A stretch of DNA of 64,000 bases, taken from NCBI RefSeq assembly GCF_001605725.1, contig NZ_CP011530.1, positions 4,464,001 to 4,528,000 on the forward strand. Reading direction: 5' to 3'. Positions within the stretch are counted from its first letter, which is position 1. Every line of letters starts with the position of its first letter. The DNA is from Mycobacteroides immunogenum. Its GTDB lineage: Bacteria; Actinomycetota; Actinomycetes; Mycobacteriales; Mycobacteriaceae. The notes beneath the pieces were generated by a model. The model was not told the DNA's origin. It was given only the letters and a program-made list of their open reading frames with translations, and made no database searches. A program made the translations under genes and the position numbers. Shown piece by piece: positions 16,400-24,256 of the stretch.

Positions 16400-16891
16400 C
16401 TAGGTGGTGTAGCTGCCACCCGGTCCGACCACGAATCCGTTCTGCCAGCGATTGTTGACGCAGGTCAGGGTGCCCCCGCCGTCCAGACCGCAGCTGACCT
16501 CCCGGTAGCTCAGCCGTGAGCCCGGCGGCAGCGGCTTGAACGGCTCCCCGCCCATGCCGTAGATCGGCCGGTCCGTGCTGGCGAAACCGGGTGCGTTGCT
16601 GCCGCTGACCAGGTTCGCGCCATTCGGGGCACCTGGCAGCGGACCGCTGCAGCCATAGCTGGCGTCGGCGCGTTTGATCAGGCACGAGATTCCGCCGGGA
16701 ATGGTGAAGCCGTAGGCGGTATCGGCCAGCGTGCTGTACTCCAGCGGTGACACCGGGGTGAGCCCGTTGACGTTCGGCAGCCCGGACGGATCCAGCGGGT
16801 TCGGGGTGTCCGGGTCGGCGGAAGCCGCGCCCGCCAACATCACGGCGGCGACGGCGCTGGTCACAGCGCCAAGGATGGGCAGGATTCGCAT
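16400..16891 (-). CDS. Secreted hypothetical protein
   Basis: 163 residues with a Sec signal peptide, MRILPILGAVTSAVAAVMLA, cleaved after AGAASA at about residue 25. The mature part has four cysteines (CLIKRADASYGC, CGLDGGGTLTC) that could form two disulfides, and ends NRWQNGFVVGPGGSYTT. It resembles small exported proteins common in mycobacteria but I do not recognise a characterised family. It is transcribed in the same direction as the DUF3298 lipoprotein 21 bases downstream, so the two may form an envelope-protein pair. Confidence 0.75.
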   Translation of the reverse strand: MRILPILGAVTSAVAAVMLAGAASADPDTPNPLDPSGLPNVNGLTPVSPLEYSTLADTAYGFTIPGGISCLIKRADASYGCSGPLPGAPNGANLVSGSNAPGFASTDRPIYGMGGEPFKPLPPGSRLSYREVSCGLDGGGTLTCVNNRWQNGFVVGPGGSYTT

Positions 16892-16928
16892 CCCGTGACC
16901 CTATCCAAGTTCGCGCGCAATCTCGCGT

Positions 16929-17996
16929 CTACTGGTCAAAGGCGATATCGACGCGGTCCGTGACCGGCACGGCCTGGCAGGCCAGGGTCAACCCCATGGC
17001 GAGGTCGGCGTCGACGAGGGTGTCGTTGCGCAGCATCCGCACCTCGCCGCCGCGCACGGTGCAGGCGCAGGCGCTACACGCGCCCTCCCGGCACGAGTAC
17101 GGCGCATCGATGCCCCGCGCGAGCAGCACGTCGAGCAACGGAGTGTTTCGGGGCCACTCGACGGTGACCCGCGCACCATCGAGTTCCACGGTCGCTTGGG
17201 CCGCGTCGCCGCCGCTTTGCGGAATCACGATGTCGGCGAACGGATCACCGGTCAGTGATTGGTAGAGCTCGAGATGAATGTGATTGGCGGGCATGCCGAC
17301 CGCCGACAGCGCGGCGCGCGCCTCGTCCATGAAGGCCGCCGGACCGCAGATGTAGGTGCTGTACCGCGTGTAGGCGGCGAAGAGTTCGGACATGGCGTCA
17401 CGGGTGGGCAGGCCGCGATCGGCTTCCAGCCAGTGCACGACCCGCAACCGGTCCGGGAACTCCACCATGATGTCGTCGATCTCGGCGCCGAAGATCACGC
17501 TCGGTGCGTCGCGGTTCGCGTAGAAGAGATACACGGTTCCGACGCCACCGAGCAGCACCGACTTGGCGATGGACAGCATCGGGGTGATGCCGCTGCCCGC
17601 GGCGATCAGCAAGAAGTCGCTGTCCAGCGAGCGCGGAACGAACACCCCGGACGGTGTGAGTACGGTGAGGCGATCACCCACACCGACGTTGTCGCACAAC
17701 CAGTTCGACGCGTATCCGCCGGGCGTGCGCTTGACCGTCACCACCAGGTCGTCGTCGAGATGGGGAGAACTGGACAGCGAGTAGCAGCGCGCCACCGAGC
17801 CCGTCTGTTCGCTCGGGATTTTCAGGGTGAGGAACTGGCCCGGCCGGTAGCGGAACGCGTCGGCGAGCGCGTCCGGCACCTCGAACACCAGGGAGACGGC
17901 ATCTCCTGTCTCCCTGATGATCTCGACGACCTCCAGCGCGTGCACATGAGGGTTTCCGGTCACCTTGGGCGTATCGGGCACGACTGTGTCTGTCAT
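16929..17996 (-). CDS. [2Fe-2S] ferredoxin-NADP reductase-type oxygenase reductase (KshB/HmpA-like)
   Basis: 355 residues. The FAD domain has FRYRPGQFLTLKI and RCYSLSSSP (R-x-Y-S), the NAD domain has LLIAAGSGITPMLSI, and the C-terminal plant-type ferredoxin has Cys302, Cys307, Cys310 (CREGACSACAC) and Cys340. This layout is the electron-transfer component of oxygenases such as 3-ketosteroid 9-alpha-hydroxylase or fatty-acid desaturases, passing NADH electrons to an iron enzyme. It is the last gene of an operon with an SDR (11 bases upstream), a Baeyer-Villiger-type monooxygenase and two AurF-like di-iron proteins, so it most likely serves the di-iron oxygenase (inference). Confidence 0.88.
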   Translation of the reverse strand: MTDTVVPDTPKVTGNPHVHALEVVEIIRETGDAVSLVFEVPDALADAFRYRPGQFLTLKIPSEQTGSVARCYSLSSSPHLDDDLVVTVKRTPGGYASNWLCDNVGVGDRLTVLTPSGVFVPRSLDSDFLLIAAGSGITPMLSIAKSVLLGGVGTVYLFYANRDAPSVIFGAEIDDIMVEFPDRLRVVHWLEADRGLPTRDAMSELFAAYTRYSTYICGPAAFMDEARAALSAVGMPANHIHLELYQSLTGDPFADIVIPQSGGDAAQATVELDGARVTVEWPRNTPLLDVLLARGIDAPYSCREGACSACACTVRGGEVRMLRNDTLVDADLAMGLTLACQAVPVTDRVDIAFDQ

Positions 17997-18007
17997 CGGC
18001 GATGCCC

Positions 18008-18871
18008 CTACAATTCGATGCCGAAGCGGGCCGCGATCTTCTTGCCCACACCGTATTTGCCCATTCCGTAGAAGGGCGCCATCAGGTCCTCGTAACGCGG
18101 CCCGATGATGCGCGGAATGGCATCGAACACGCGCGCGTCCGGACCGATCAGAACGCGCGGGCGGTCCTTCTCGACCCCCCGCAAAATGATCCGGGCCGCC
18201 GAATCAGGCCGGGTGATCGCCATGAGCTGGAATCCTTTTCGGACGGTCTCCCGGTCCACGCCGTCGGGTATGCCACGCGCGTTCGAGGCGATGTTGGTCT
18301 TGATGCCTCCGGGATGCACACAGGTGACCCCGACCGGATATTTTGCCGCCCGGATCTCCTGGCGCAGCGATTCGGTGAAGCCACGCACCGCGAATTTGGC
18401 CGCGTTGTATGCACTTTGGGACGGTATGCCCATCAGCCCGAATACCGATGACACGTTGACGAGGTGGCCGTCACCCGATTCGATCAGGTGCGGCAGAAAC
18501 GCCTTGGTGCCGTGCGCCACACCCCAGAAGTTGATGTTCATCAGCCAGTCGAAGTCATCCCATTCCATGTCCTTGACGTCGGCCGAGAGTGCCACCCCGG
18601 CGTTGTTGAACACCAGGTTCACCTGTCCGAACTCGTTCTTGACGTCGACGGCATGGGCGTAGACGGCAGCCCGGTCGGCCACGTCGAGTTCAAACGGGAT
18701 GGCCGTCGCGCCCGCTTTCTCGCAGCGGCCGGCGGTGTCGGCCACTCCGGCGGTGTCGATGTCCGAGAGCGCCAATCGCGCACCGCGCTGCGCCAGTGCC
18801 AGCGCCAGGCTGCGGCCGATACCCGAACCCGCACCGGTGATTACAGCGACCTTGTTATCGAAGTTCTTCAT
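18008..18871 (-). CDS. Short-chain dehydrogenase/reductase
   Basis: 287 residues. Cofactor motif ITGAGSGIGRS at 11-21, NNAG in VFNNAGVAL, catalytic Ser in VNVSSVFG, and YNAAK (Y-x-x-x-K). The acidic residue after strand 2 (SDIDTAG) favours NAD over NADP. The C-terminal extension with YEDLMAPFYGMGKYGVGKK resembles mycobacterial SDRs that sit next to Baeyer-Villiger monooxygenases, as in the mymA neighbourhood. It lies 24 bases after the flavin monooxygenase and 11 before the reductase in the oxygenase operon. The substrate is probably an alcohol or ketone in the same pathway (inference). Confidence 0.9.
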   Translation of the reverse strand: MKNFDNKVAVITGAGSGIGRSLALALAQRGARLALSDIDTAGVADTAGRCEKAGATAIPFELDVADRAAVYAHAVDVKNEFGQVNLVFNNAGVALSADVKDMEWDDFDWLMNINFWGVAHGTKAFLPHLIESGDGHLVNVSSVFGLMGIPSQSAYNAAKFAVRGFTESLRQEIRAAKYPVGVTCVHPGGIKTNIASNARGIPDGVDRETVRKGFQLMAITRPDSAARIILRGVEKDRPRVLIGPDARVFDAIPRIIGPRYEDLMAPFYGMGKYGVGKKIAARFGIEL

Positions 18872-18895
18872 CGTTTCTCGCTTCTCTTGGGCGGA

Positions 18896-20500
18896 CTACT
18901 GTGCGGCCATGCTTGGCGAGGTCTGCCGGGGACCGTTCGCGAGCGGGATGGTCTTGCGTACGGCAGGACGCACCGCTCCCGCGAACTCGTATTCGGTGGG
19001 ATCGACTTTCCTTGTCTGCGACCAGTATTCGAACGTGAATCCGGACCACAGCGTCCGGTTCTGGCCGTGCTCGTCCAGATACCAGCTCTGGCAGCCGCCG
19101 CTGTTCCACACCGATCCCTGTAGCTTGCGCTGAACCTCGGCGTTGAACCGATCCTGCGCTTCCCGGGTGGGCACGATCGCCTGAGCGTAGGCCTCATCGA
19201 CCTGTTTGATCGCCTCGGTGACGTAGTGGATCTGCGACTCGATCATGAACACGATCGAGTTGTGGCCCAGGCCGGTGTTGGGCCCCAGCAGGAAGAACAG
19301 GTTGGGCATGCCGGCGATGGTGATGCCGCGATGTGCGGTGACGCCTTCCGTCGACCATCGATCGCCGAGGTCCTCGCCGCCCTGCCCCTTGAGGTCCAGG
19401 TACTTGTACGAGTCGGTGACGTGGAATCCGGTGCCGAAGATGATGGCATCGACCTTGCGCTCGACTCCGTCACCGGTGACGACGCCGTCGGCGGTCACCC
19501 GCGCGATGGACTCGGTGACCAATTCGGTCTTCGGATTGTCGATGGCCTTGTAGTAAGTGGCCGATCCGAGCAGACGTTTACATCCGGCCCGGTAGTCGGG
19601 GGTGACCTTACGGCGTACCCCGGGATCGGAGATCTGACTCTTGATGTACGCACGGCCCAGCAGCTCAACACCTTTCAGCAGGGCCGGGCGCCGGTTCATC
19701 GCATACGCGCCCGCTTCCGCGCCGAAGTACATGCCGCTGCGGAACAGCGCACGCAATCCCGGAACGCGGGCGAACGCGCGTTTGACCAGTGGACTGAACT
19801 CGATATTGGTGCGCGGTAGCACCCACGGCGGTGTGCGCTGAAAAAGTTTGAGCTCCCCGACCTTCCCGACAATCTCGGGGACGAACTGAATCGCGCTGGC
19901 ACCCGTCCCGATAACGGCAACCCTCTTGCCGGTCAGGTCATAGTCGTGGTTCCACTGCGCGGAGTGAAAGACGGGACCCTGGAAGCGGTCCAGGCCGTCG
20001 ATCTCCGGGATGCTCGGGATGTGCAGTGCGCCGACACCGGAGATGAGGAACTGGCAGATGTACTCCTGCCCGCCCTCGGTGAAGACATGCCAGCGGTATT
20101 CGTCCTCGTCCCAATAGCCGCGGGTGACCCTCGTGTTGAAGGTGGCGTGCCGGTAGAGATCGTAGGTGGTGGCCACTTCCTTGAGGTAGTCGAAAATTTC
20201 GGGCTGCCGGGAGAACAGCTGGTCCCAATGGGATCGCGGCTCGAACGAGAATGAGTACAGGTGTGTCGGGACATCGCAGGCCGCACCGGGATAGGTGTTA
20301 TCGCGCCAGGTTCCGCCCATCTCCCCGGCCTTTTCGAGGATGTGGAACGGCACCGCCATCTTCTGCAGGGCGATGGCCGCCCCGATTCCGGAGAAGCCCG
20401 TCCCGACAATCAGTGCACGTATCCGGATGGGCGCCGATGAACCGCTCTCGCTCACGGTATCGGGCCGCTGTCCTTCGTACGAGGTCTCGGTAACAGTCAT
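18896..20500 (-). CDS. Flavin-containing monooxygenase, Baeyer-Villiger type (EthA/MymA-like)
   Basis: 534 residues from ATG 20500. FAD motif IVGTGFSGIGAA at 31-42, the Baeyer-Villiger fingerprint FQGPVFHSAQW at 173-183 (F-x-G-x-x-x-H-x-x-x-W), and the second nucleotide motif VIGTGASAIQF just after. It inserts oxygen next to a ketone carbon using NADPH and O2. Its place beside gpsA and yajQ matches the monooxygenase Rv0565c as I recall it, an EthA relative. It is in the oxygenase operon behind two AurF-like genes. The ribosome binding site is poor. The upstream open frame to 20557 is not needed. Confidence 0.92.
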   Translation of the reverse strand: MTVTETSYEGQRPDTVSESGSSAPIRIRALIVGTGFSGIGAAIALQKMAVPFHILEKAGEMGGTWRDNTYPGAACDVPTHLYSFSFEPRSHWDQLFSRQPEIFDYLKEVATTYDLYRHATFNTRVTRGYWDEDEYRWHVFTEGGQEYICQFLISGVGALHIPSIPEIDGLDRFQGPVFHSAQWNHDYDLTGKRVAVIGTGASAIQFVPEIVGKVGELKLFQRTPPWVLPRTNIEFSPLVKRAFARVPGLRALFRSGMYFGAEAGAYAMNRRPALLKGVELLGRAYIKSQISDPGVRRKVTPDYRAGCKRLLGSATYYKAIDNPKTELVTESIARVTADGVVTGDGVERKVDAIIFGTGFHVTDSYKYLDLKGQGGEDLGDRWSTEGVTAHRGITIAGMPNLFFLLGPNTGLGHNSIVFMIESQIHYVTEAIKQVDEAYAQAIVPTREAQDRFNAEVQRKLQGSVWNSGGCQSWYLDEHGQNRTLWSGFTFEYWSQTRKVDPTEYEFAGAVRPAVRKTIPLANGPRQTSPSMAAQ

Positions 20501-20589
20501 GTGGCGCAATCTCTTTCTATTTCGCTGAGGGACCTTGACATGGCTGAACCGGCCCATTGCGCCGGCAATGAGCCAGTTCGCGCGTCCGT

Positions 20590-21573
20590 TTACCGCGCCT
20601 TGATCTCGGCCAGAATGTCTTCCGGCATCGCGCGCGACATCCGCAACAGCCGGCCGGTGAGCTTGCCATCCAGGAATCCGATCTCATGCATGAAGCGCAT
20701 CAGCGGCTCCGAAACCCAGGTCGCGTTCTCGCGATAGTGCGGCGAGGTCAGGAACGCGAAGAATCCCCGCAGCGGGTGGATGCCCACCGATCGATAGGCC
20801 TTCGGGTTGAAGAGCACCGGATAAACACCGATCACCGATAGCGCGAAGATCGCCCGGTGAATCGCGTTGGAGACCGGTCCCCGCTCGGCGATCTGCCGCA
20901 CCAGTTCCTCACGCGCATAGGTGATATGCCGCGCCTCTTCCAACACGTGGATCTTCATGAGCTGGCGCGCATGCGGCTGCACCGTCTCATCCATCATCGT
21001 TTCCCGCTGCGCACGGTCCAGCACTTCCTCGACCAGCAGCAGGTTCCCCAGCCCCGAGGGTCCCAACGGCACCAACCCGAGCAGCCTGATGACGCGTGTC
21101 GCAAATTTGGGGTAGGTGTACGGCTCGATGCCCATCTTGTTCACCGGGCGTCCGAACATCGTGGAATGGCGGGCTTCCTCACTGACCTCGGTCAGCGCGT
21201 ACCGGCCATGGTCGGTCGCTCCCCCGTTCTGTTCAACCACCTGCCGCCACAGCATGGCGCTGAGCCCGGTCTCGACGTATATGCCGAAACTCAAGACCGA
21301 ACCGAGCTCGTGACGGGTCAGCTCGATACGTTGTTCCTGAGTCAGCTTGTCCCACAGCTTGGTTCCATATAGGGAGGTGCGGTGCGGGGTGGCCCAGTAA
21401 AGGCCGGGCACCGGCGGGGCATCCCAGTCGATGTCAACCTCACCGTCGTATGCCCGGTCAGCCGCCGAACGCAATAGCCGCTGCGCAGTCTTTTCCCGCT
21501 CCCCCACGGACTTGCCCCGCACCGACGAGGCGCCGGCCTCGTGCAGAGCCCTCGGCTGGTCGATGGTCGTCAT
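20590..21573 (-). CDS. AurF-like di-iron oxygenase (ligand-complete paralogue)
   Basis: 327 residues of the p-aminobenzoate N-oxygenase (AurF) di-iron family. The seven expected ligands are present: Glu101 (YVETGLS), Glu133 and His136 (SEEARHSTM), Glu182 or Glu183 (VEEVLDRA), and His209, Glu213, His216 (IHVLEEARHI) with the exact H-x3-E-x2-H spacing of AurF. Family members oxidise amines or hydroxylate with O2 and external electrons; the [2Fe-2S] reductase gene at the operon end may supply these. A degenerate paralogue lies immediately upstream. The 12-mer TTAAGTATCCGT lies 28 bases before the start codon. Substrate unknown. Confidence 0.88.
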   Translation of the reverse strand: MTTIDQPRALHEAGASSVRGKSVGEREKTAQRLLRSAADRAYDGEVDIDWDAPPVPGLYWATPHRTSLYGTKLWDKLTQEQRIELTRHELGSVLSFGIYVETGLSAMLWRQVVEQNGGATDHGRYALTEVSEEARHSTMFGRPVNKMGIEPYTYPKFATRVIRLLGLVPLGPSGLGNLLLVEEVLDRAQRETMMDETVQPHARQLMKIHVLEEARHITYAREELVRQIAERGPVSNAIHRAIFALSVIGVYPVLFNPKAYRSVGIHPLRGFFAFLTSPHYRENATWVSEPLMRFMHEIGFLDGKLTGRLLRMSRAMPEDILAEIKAR

Positions 21574-21600
21574 TGTCCCGCCCTCCAGTTGTGCATTACT

Positions 21601-21612
21601 TTAAGTATCCGT
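21601..21612. promoter_or_regulatory. 12-bp motif TTAAGTATCCGT, copy 1 (upstream of ligand-complete AurF-like gene)
   Basis: Identical to the 12-mer at 22679-22690. It lies 28 bases upstream of the start codon of the minus-strand AurF-like gene at 21573. Here it is part of a short inverted repeat AAGTA-TCCGT-TACTT. The same location relative to two paralogous genes suggests an operator or core promoter element. Confidence 0.55.
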
Positions 21613-21669
21613 TACTTGCTATACCGCTAATCTGAGTCTCGGCCTGGCACGCCGGTTTGTCAATGCCCG

Positions 21670-22653
21670 TCAGAGGAGGCCGTGACCTCCGAGAATTGCC
21701 CTGGCGGTGCCGGTTCTGAACATGCCCGCGTCCTCGGCGACGTCGAAGTATCGACTCAGCAATACCGCGTTGCGGTGACGAATGTTGTGGCTGCGCGCGG
21801 CCGCACGACGCCCCGTTCGCGAAGTCAGGCCCACGCCGGGGTAGACCTGCGGCCGGACGATCAACGACGTCGTCAGCACCGTCAACATCGCCAGCGACGC
21901 ATCGGCCCCCGCCGCCGGCAGATACCTGCGCGACTGCACGGCCCGGTACAGCTCATCCTCGGCGAATTCCAGCTGACGATGACTCACCAGGACACAGATC
22001 TTCGCGACCTGGCGAACCACAGGCTGGGCCAGCTCGTCGGCCTCCAACTCCACCATCAACTGATGAATCAGACTGTGTAACAACAGAATGAAGCCGCGAC
22101 CCAGCGGACCGTGCGGTATGAGCGGCACACAGAATCGCTGCAGGCGCTGCACGGCCATCGGAGCGGGCTGCAGTTCCAACCCCGTTTTGTTGATCAGCCG
22201 GCCCACCATGGTGGCGTTACGGCTGATGTCGCGGACACTGGCCAACAGAAACCGCGTGTAGTCATCGGCGAGCGTGTTGCCCTCGATGACGTCGCGGAAC
22301 ATCAACGAGGCCAGTGCCCCCTGCGCATCCATCACGAAACTGAGCAGGCTGACCAGTTCCCGGCGCGCCAATTCACCCTGCCGCGCGTCCGAGAGCGTGT
22401 CCCATTCCGGGGTCCCGTAGATCGACACCCGATGAGCAGCCAGCCAATGTTTCCCCGAGTCCAGCGGCGCATCCCAGTCGATATCCAGCTCAGGGTCATA
22501 GCTGAGTTCGGTTGCCTCGAAAAGCAATCGGCGGGCGGTGTGCAGCCGGTCTCCCACCTTCCGGCGGCGGCTAGGCACTCGACCGTCCACGGTGATGGCC
22601 GGGGTGAACTCATAGTCGGCGTAGTTGATGTCTTTGTAGCTGCTGGACGTCAC
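21670..22653 (-). CDS. AurF-like paralogue lacking all metal ligands (probable pseudoenzyme)
   Basis: 327 residues, collinear with the downstream AurF-like protein (shared DIDWDAP, WxAxHRxSxYGT, GRxxNKxGxE). Every metal-ligand position is changed: Glu101 to Gln111, Glu133 to Ile143, His136 to Asn146, Glu182/183 to His193/Ser194, His209 to Cys220, Glu213 to Ser224, His216 to Gln227. The frame is intact with normal codon use and no stop, so it is a maintained protein rather than a decaying gene. It probably cannot hold a di-iron centre and may be a structural or regulatory partner (inference). Start GTG 22653. First gene of the oxygenase operon. Confidence 0.85.
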   Translation of the reverse strand: MTSSSYKDINYADYEFTPAITVDGRVPSRRRKVGDRLHTARRLLFEATELSYDPELDIDWDAPLDSGKHWLAAHRVSIYGTPEWDTLSDARQGELARRELVSLLSFVMDAQGALASLMFRDVIEGNTLADDYTRFLLASVRDISRNATMVGRLINKTGLELQPAPMAVQRLQRFCVPLIPHGPLGRGFILLLHSLIHQLMVELEADELAQPVVRQVAKICVLVSHRQLEFAEDELYRAVQSRRYLPAAGADASLAMLTVLTTSLIVRPQVYPGVGLTSRTGRRAAARSHNIRHRNAVLLSRYFDVAEDAGMFRTGTARAILGGHGLL

Positions 22654-22678
22654 GTCACTGCCTTCTGATCAGCCAAGA

Positions 22679-22690
22679 TTAAGTATCCGT
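22679..22690. promoter_or_regulatory. 12-bp motif TTAAGTATCCGT, copy 2 (upstream of degenerate AurF-like gene)
   Basis: The same 12-mer as at 21601-21612, 26 bases upstream of the GTG start of the degenerate AurF paralogue. It is followed by ATCCAAAAGTATGGGGTACT, which adds another AAGTAT copy and a partial inverted half. It lies in the divergent region shared with the DUF4873-like gene and may regulate both. Confidence 0.55.
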
Positions 22691-22788
22691 ATCCAAAAGT
22701 ATGGGGTACTGTCTGTTACGACTATGTGAGCGAGTCTGTCGGGACGGCGTCCCGATTGTCAAGAGGCAACCAAGCCGGACGGAGCGTC

Positions 22789-23154
22789 ATGAGCCTTTCC
22801 CGCCAGGACGACGCCAATAGCGTCTTCACCCACAGCCCGCATGACGATTCGGACTACATCGGCGACGCGACGGTCACCGTTCGTGGTGTCGATATCCCCG
22901 TGCAGCTGGAACTCAAGGGCTATAGCGAGCCGATCGACGGCGTCTTTCGCTGGATCGGCCGCATCAGGCCGAACGCGCGGCTGACCGAGATCGTCGGTGA
23001 CGAGGCTCGCGTCAAGGCCACCATCCGCACCTCACACAGCGCCCGGGACGCGTTCATCGGCGATCCCGACCCCTGGAATCGGTACCGGGTGATCGGCAAG
23101 AGCACCCCGCCGTTCCATGTGCCCACTAACCTCTCGGAAGTCGAAGCGCAGTAA
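22789..23154 (+). CDS. DUF4873-like protein
   Basis: About 121 residues: YIGDATVTVRGVDIPVQLEL, then GYSEPIDGVFRWIGRI, then IRTSHSARDAFIGDPDPWNR and a PPFHVPT end. This pattern matches DUF4873, a small domain that in actinobacteria occurs alone or fused to the C-terminus of flavin monooxygenases. Its position, divergent from an operon with a Baeyer-Villiger-type enzyme, fits that link. The frame is open from GTG 22726, but ATG 22789 has a GGAGC site at good distance, so I start there. Molecular function unknown. Confidence 0.75.
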   Translation: MSLSRQDDANSVFTHSPHDDSDYIGDATVTVRGVDIPVQLELKGYSEPIDGVFRWIGRIRPNARLTEIVGDEARVKATIRTSHSARDAFIGDPDPWNRYRVIGKSTPPFHVPTNLSEVEAQ

Positions 23155-23166
23155 AGACTTTCGCCG

Positions 23167-23748
23167 TCAGTCCGTCCGCGCGCGGATGAGGGCGATCAGC
23201 TCAGCTTCCACCTCACGCAAGGGCTGCACCGAGTGCGCGGCCTGCGCTTGCAACAGTGCGCCCTCGATCGCACTGACGGCCAGTGAAGCCAGGCTGTCAA
23301 CCCCCTCACGCACCCCGGAATCCCGAAAAGACTCCGCGAGCCGAACGCGCATTCCCACGAAGGCGTCGTGGGCGGCGGCCCGGATCTGGGCCTCCCCCGG
23401 ACCGGCGAGCGCGGCCGCGGCGTGCGGGCAACCGGTGTCGAAGTCGTGCGTCTGCAGCTGATTGACCCACCATCCGATGAACTTGGTGAGCAGGTATTCG
23501 GCATCACCACGAGCGCGCAGCGCATCGAGGAAACCGTTGGCCAGTCCGGAGGCCTCCCGCTCGGCCGCGGCGATGAGTTCGGCCTTGCCCTCCGGGAAGT
23601 GCTGATAGATGGAGTTACGTGCGGTGCCACTGCGTTTGAGTAGGTCGGCAAGGCCGGTGGCGTGCACACCGCGCTCGCGCATCATGGCGATCGCACTGTC
23701 GATCAACCGCTGCCGTGGACCGGGCGCCACCTCACCCTCCTCACTCAT
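23167..23748 (-). CDS. TetR-family repressor (LmrA/YxaF-like)
   Basis: About 193 residues. The N-terminal helix-turn-helix RQRLIDSAIAMMRERGVHAT, GLADLLKRSGTARNSIYQHF, PEGKAELI matches the LmrA/YxaF subgroup (S-I-Y-x-H-F-P-x-G-K). CPHAAAALAG in the ligand domain is also common there. The start is ATG 23748; TTG 23757 would add VH upstream. Operator-like palindromes lie directly before this codon and 35 bp further on, so it probably represses itself and the divergent thioesterase gene. The inducing ligand is unknown. Confidence 0.9.
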   Translation of the reverse strand: MSEEGEVAPGPRQRLIDSAIAMMRERGVHATGLADLLKRSGTARNSIYQHFPEGKAELIAAAEREASGLANGFLDALRARGDAEYLLTKFIGWWVNQLQTHDFDTGCPHAAAALAGPGEAQIRAAAHDAFVGMRVRLAESFRDSGVREGVDSLASLAVSAIEGALLQAQAAHSVQPLREVEAELIALIRARTD

Positions 23749-23766
23749 ATGGACCAATTGGTCTAT
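23749..23766. promoter_or_regulatory. TetR operator-like palindrome 1
   Basis: 18 bp ATGGACCAATTGGTCTAT with a perfect 12-bp core GACCAATTGGTC and one mismatched outer pair. It abuts the TetR start codon, so it would cover the transcription start. It resembles LmrA-type operators (TAGACC-N-GGTCTA style). The centre is 35 bp from palindrome 2. Confidence 0.75.
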
Positions 23767-23783
23767 GCCCTGCTACCGTCGGT

Positions 23784-23801
23784 ATGGACCAATCAGTCTA
23801 C
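23784..23801. promoter_or_regulatory. TetR operator-like palindrome 2
   Basis: 18 bp ATGGACCAATCAGTCTAC, the same left half as palindrome 1 and a degenerate right half. It lies 15 bases before the thioesterase start. A -10-like TACCGT (23774-23779) sits between the two palindromes, which fits repression of the thioesterase promoter. Confidence 0.65.
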
Positions 23802-23815
23802 GCGGAAGGGTGGCC

Positions 23816-24256
23816 ATGACCACGGAAATCGAGAGCCTGTCCGGGCTGGAGCTGCTCCGCAGCATGGGCGGGACGGTAGACGGGATGCCTCCCATCGCCC
23901 GTCTGCTCGGCATGCGGCTGGAGGACATCGAGTTCGGGACGGTGTCGTTCAGCGTGGTCACCCGGCCCGAGTTCGCCAATCCGCTGGGCACCTTGCACGG
24001 CGGCATCTGCGCCACGCTGCTGGACTCGGTGCTGGGCTGTGCGGTGCACTCCACACTGGAGCCCGGAATCGGTTATGGGACATTGGAACTCAAGGTGAAC
24101 TACGTGCGCACCGTCCCGGTCGACGGCGAGCGACTGATCGCGACGGGCACGGTGCTGCACCCAGGCCGCCGGGTCGCGACGGCCGAGGGCAAGGTCGTCG
24201 ACTCCCAGGGCAGGCTGGTGGCGCACGGCACAACCACCGTCATGGTGTACCGCTGA
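23816..24256 (+). CDS. PaaI-family hotdog thioesterase
   Basis: 146 residues. The hotdog signature FANPLGTLHGGICATLLDSV holds the catalytic-site H-G-G and the following acidic residue. LELKVNYVRTVPVDGERLIA and a terminal HGTTTVMVYR complete the fold. These enzymes hydrolyse acyl- or aryl-CoA esters in the cytoplasm. I start at ATG 23816, which follows an AAGGG site and the TetR operators; the longer open frame overlaps the TetR gene. The stop overlaps the next start (TGATG), so the next gene is translationally coupled. Confidence 0.9.
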   Translation: MTTEIESLSGLELLRSMGGTVDGMPPIARLLGMRLEDIEFGTVSFSVVTRPEFANPLGTLHGGICATLLDSVLGCAVHSTLEPGIGYGTLELKVNYVRTVPVDGERLIATGTVLHPGRRVATAEGKVVDSQGRLVAHGTTTVMVYR

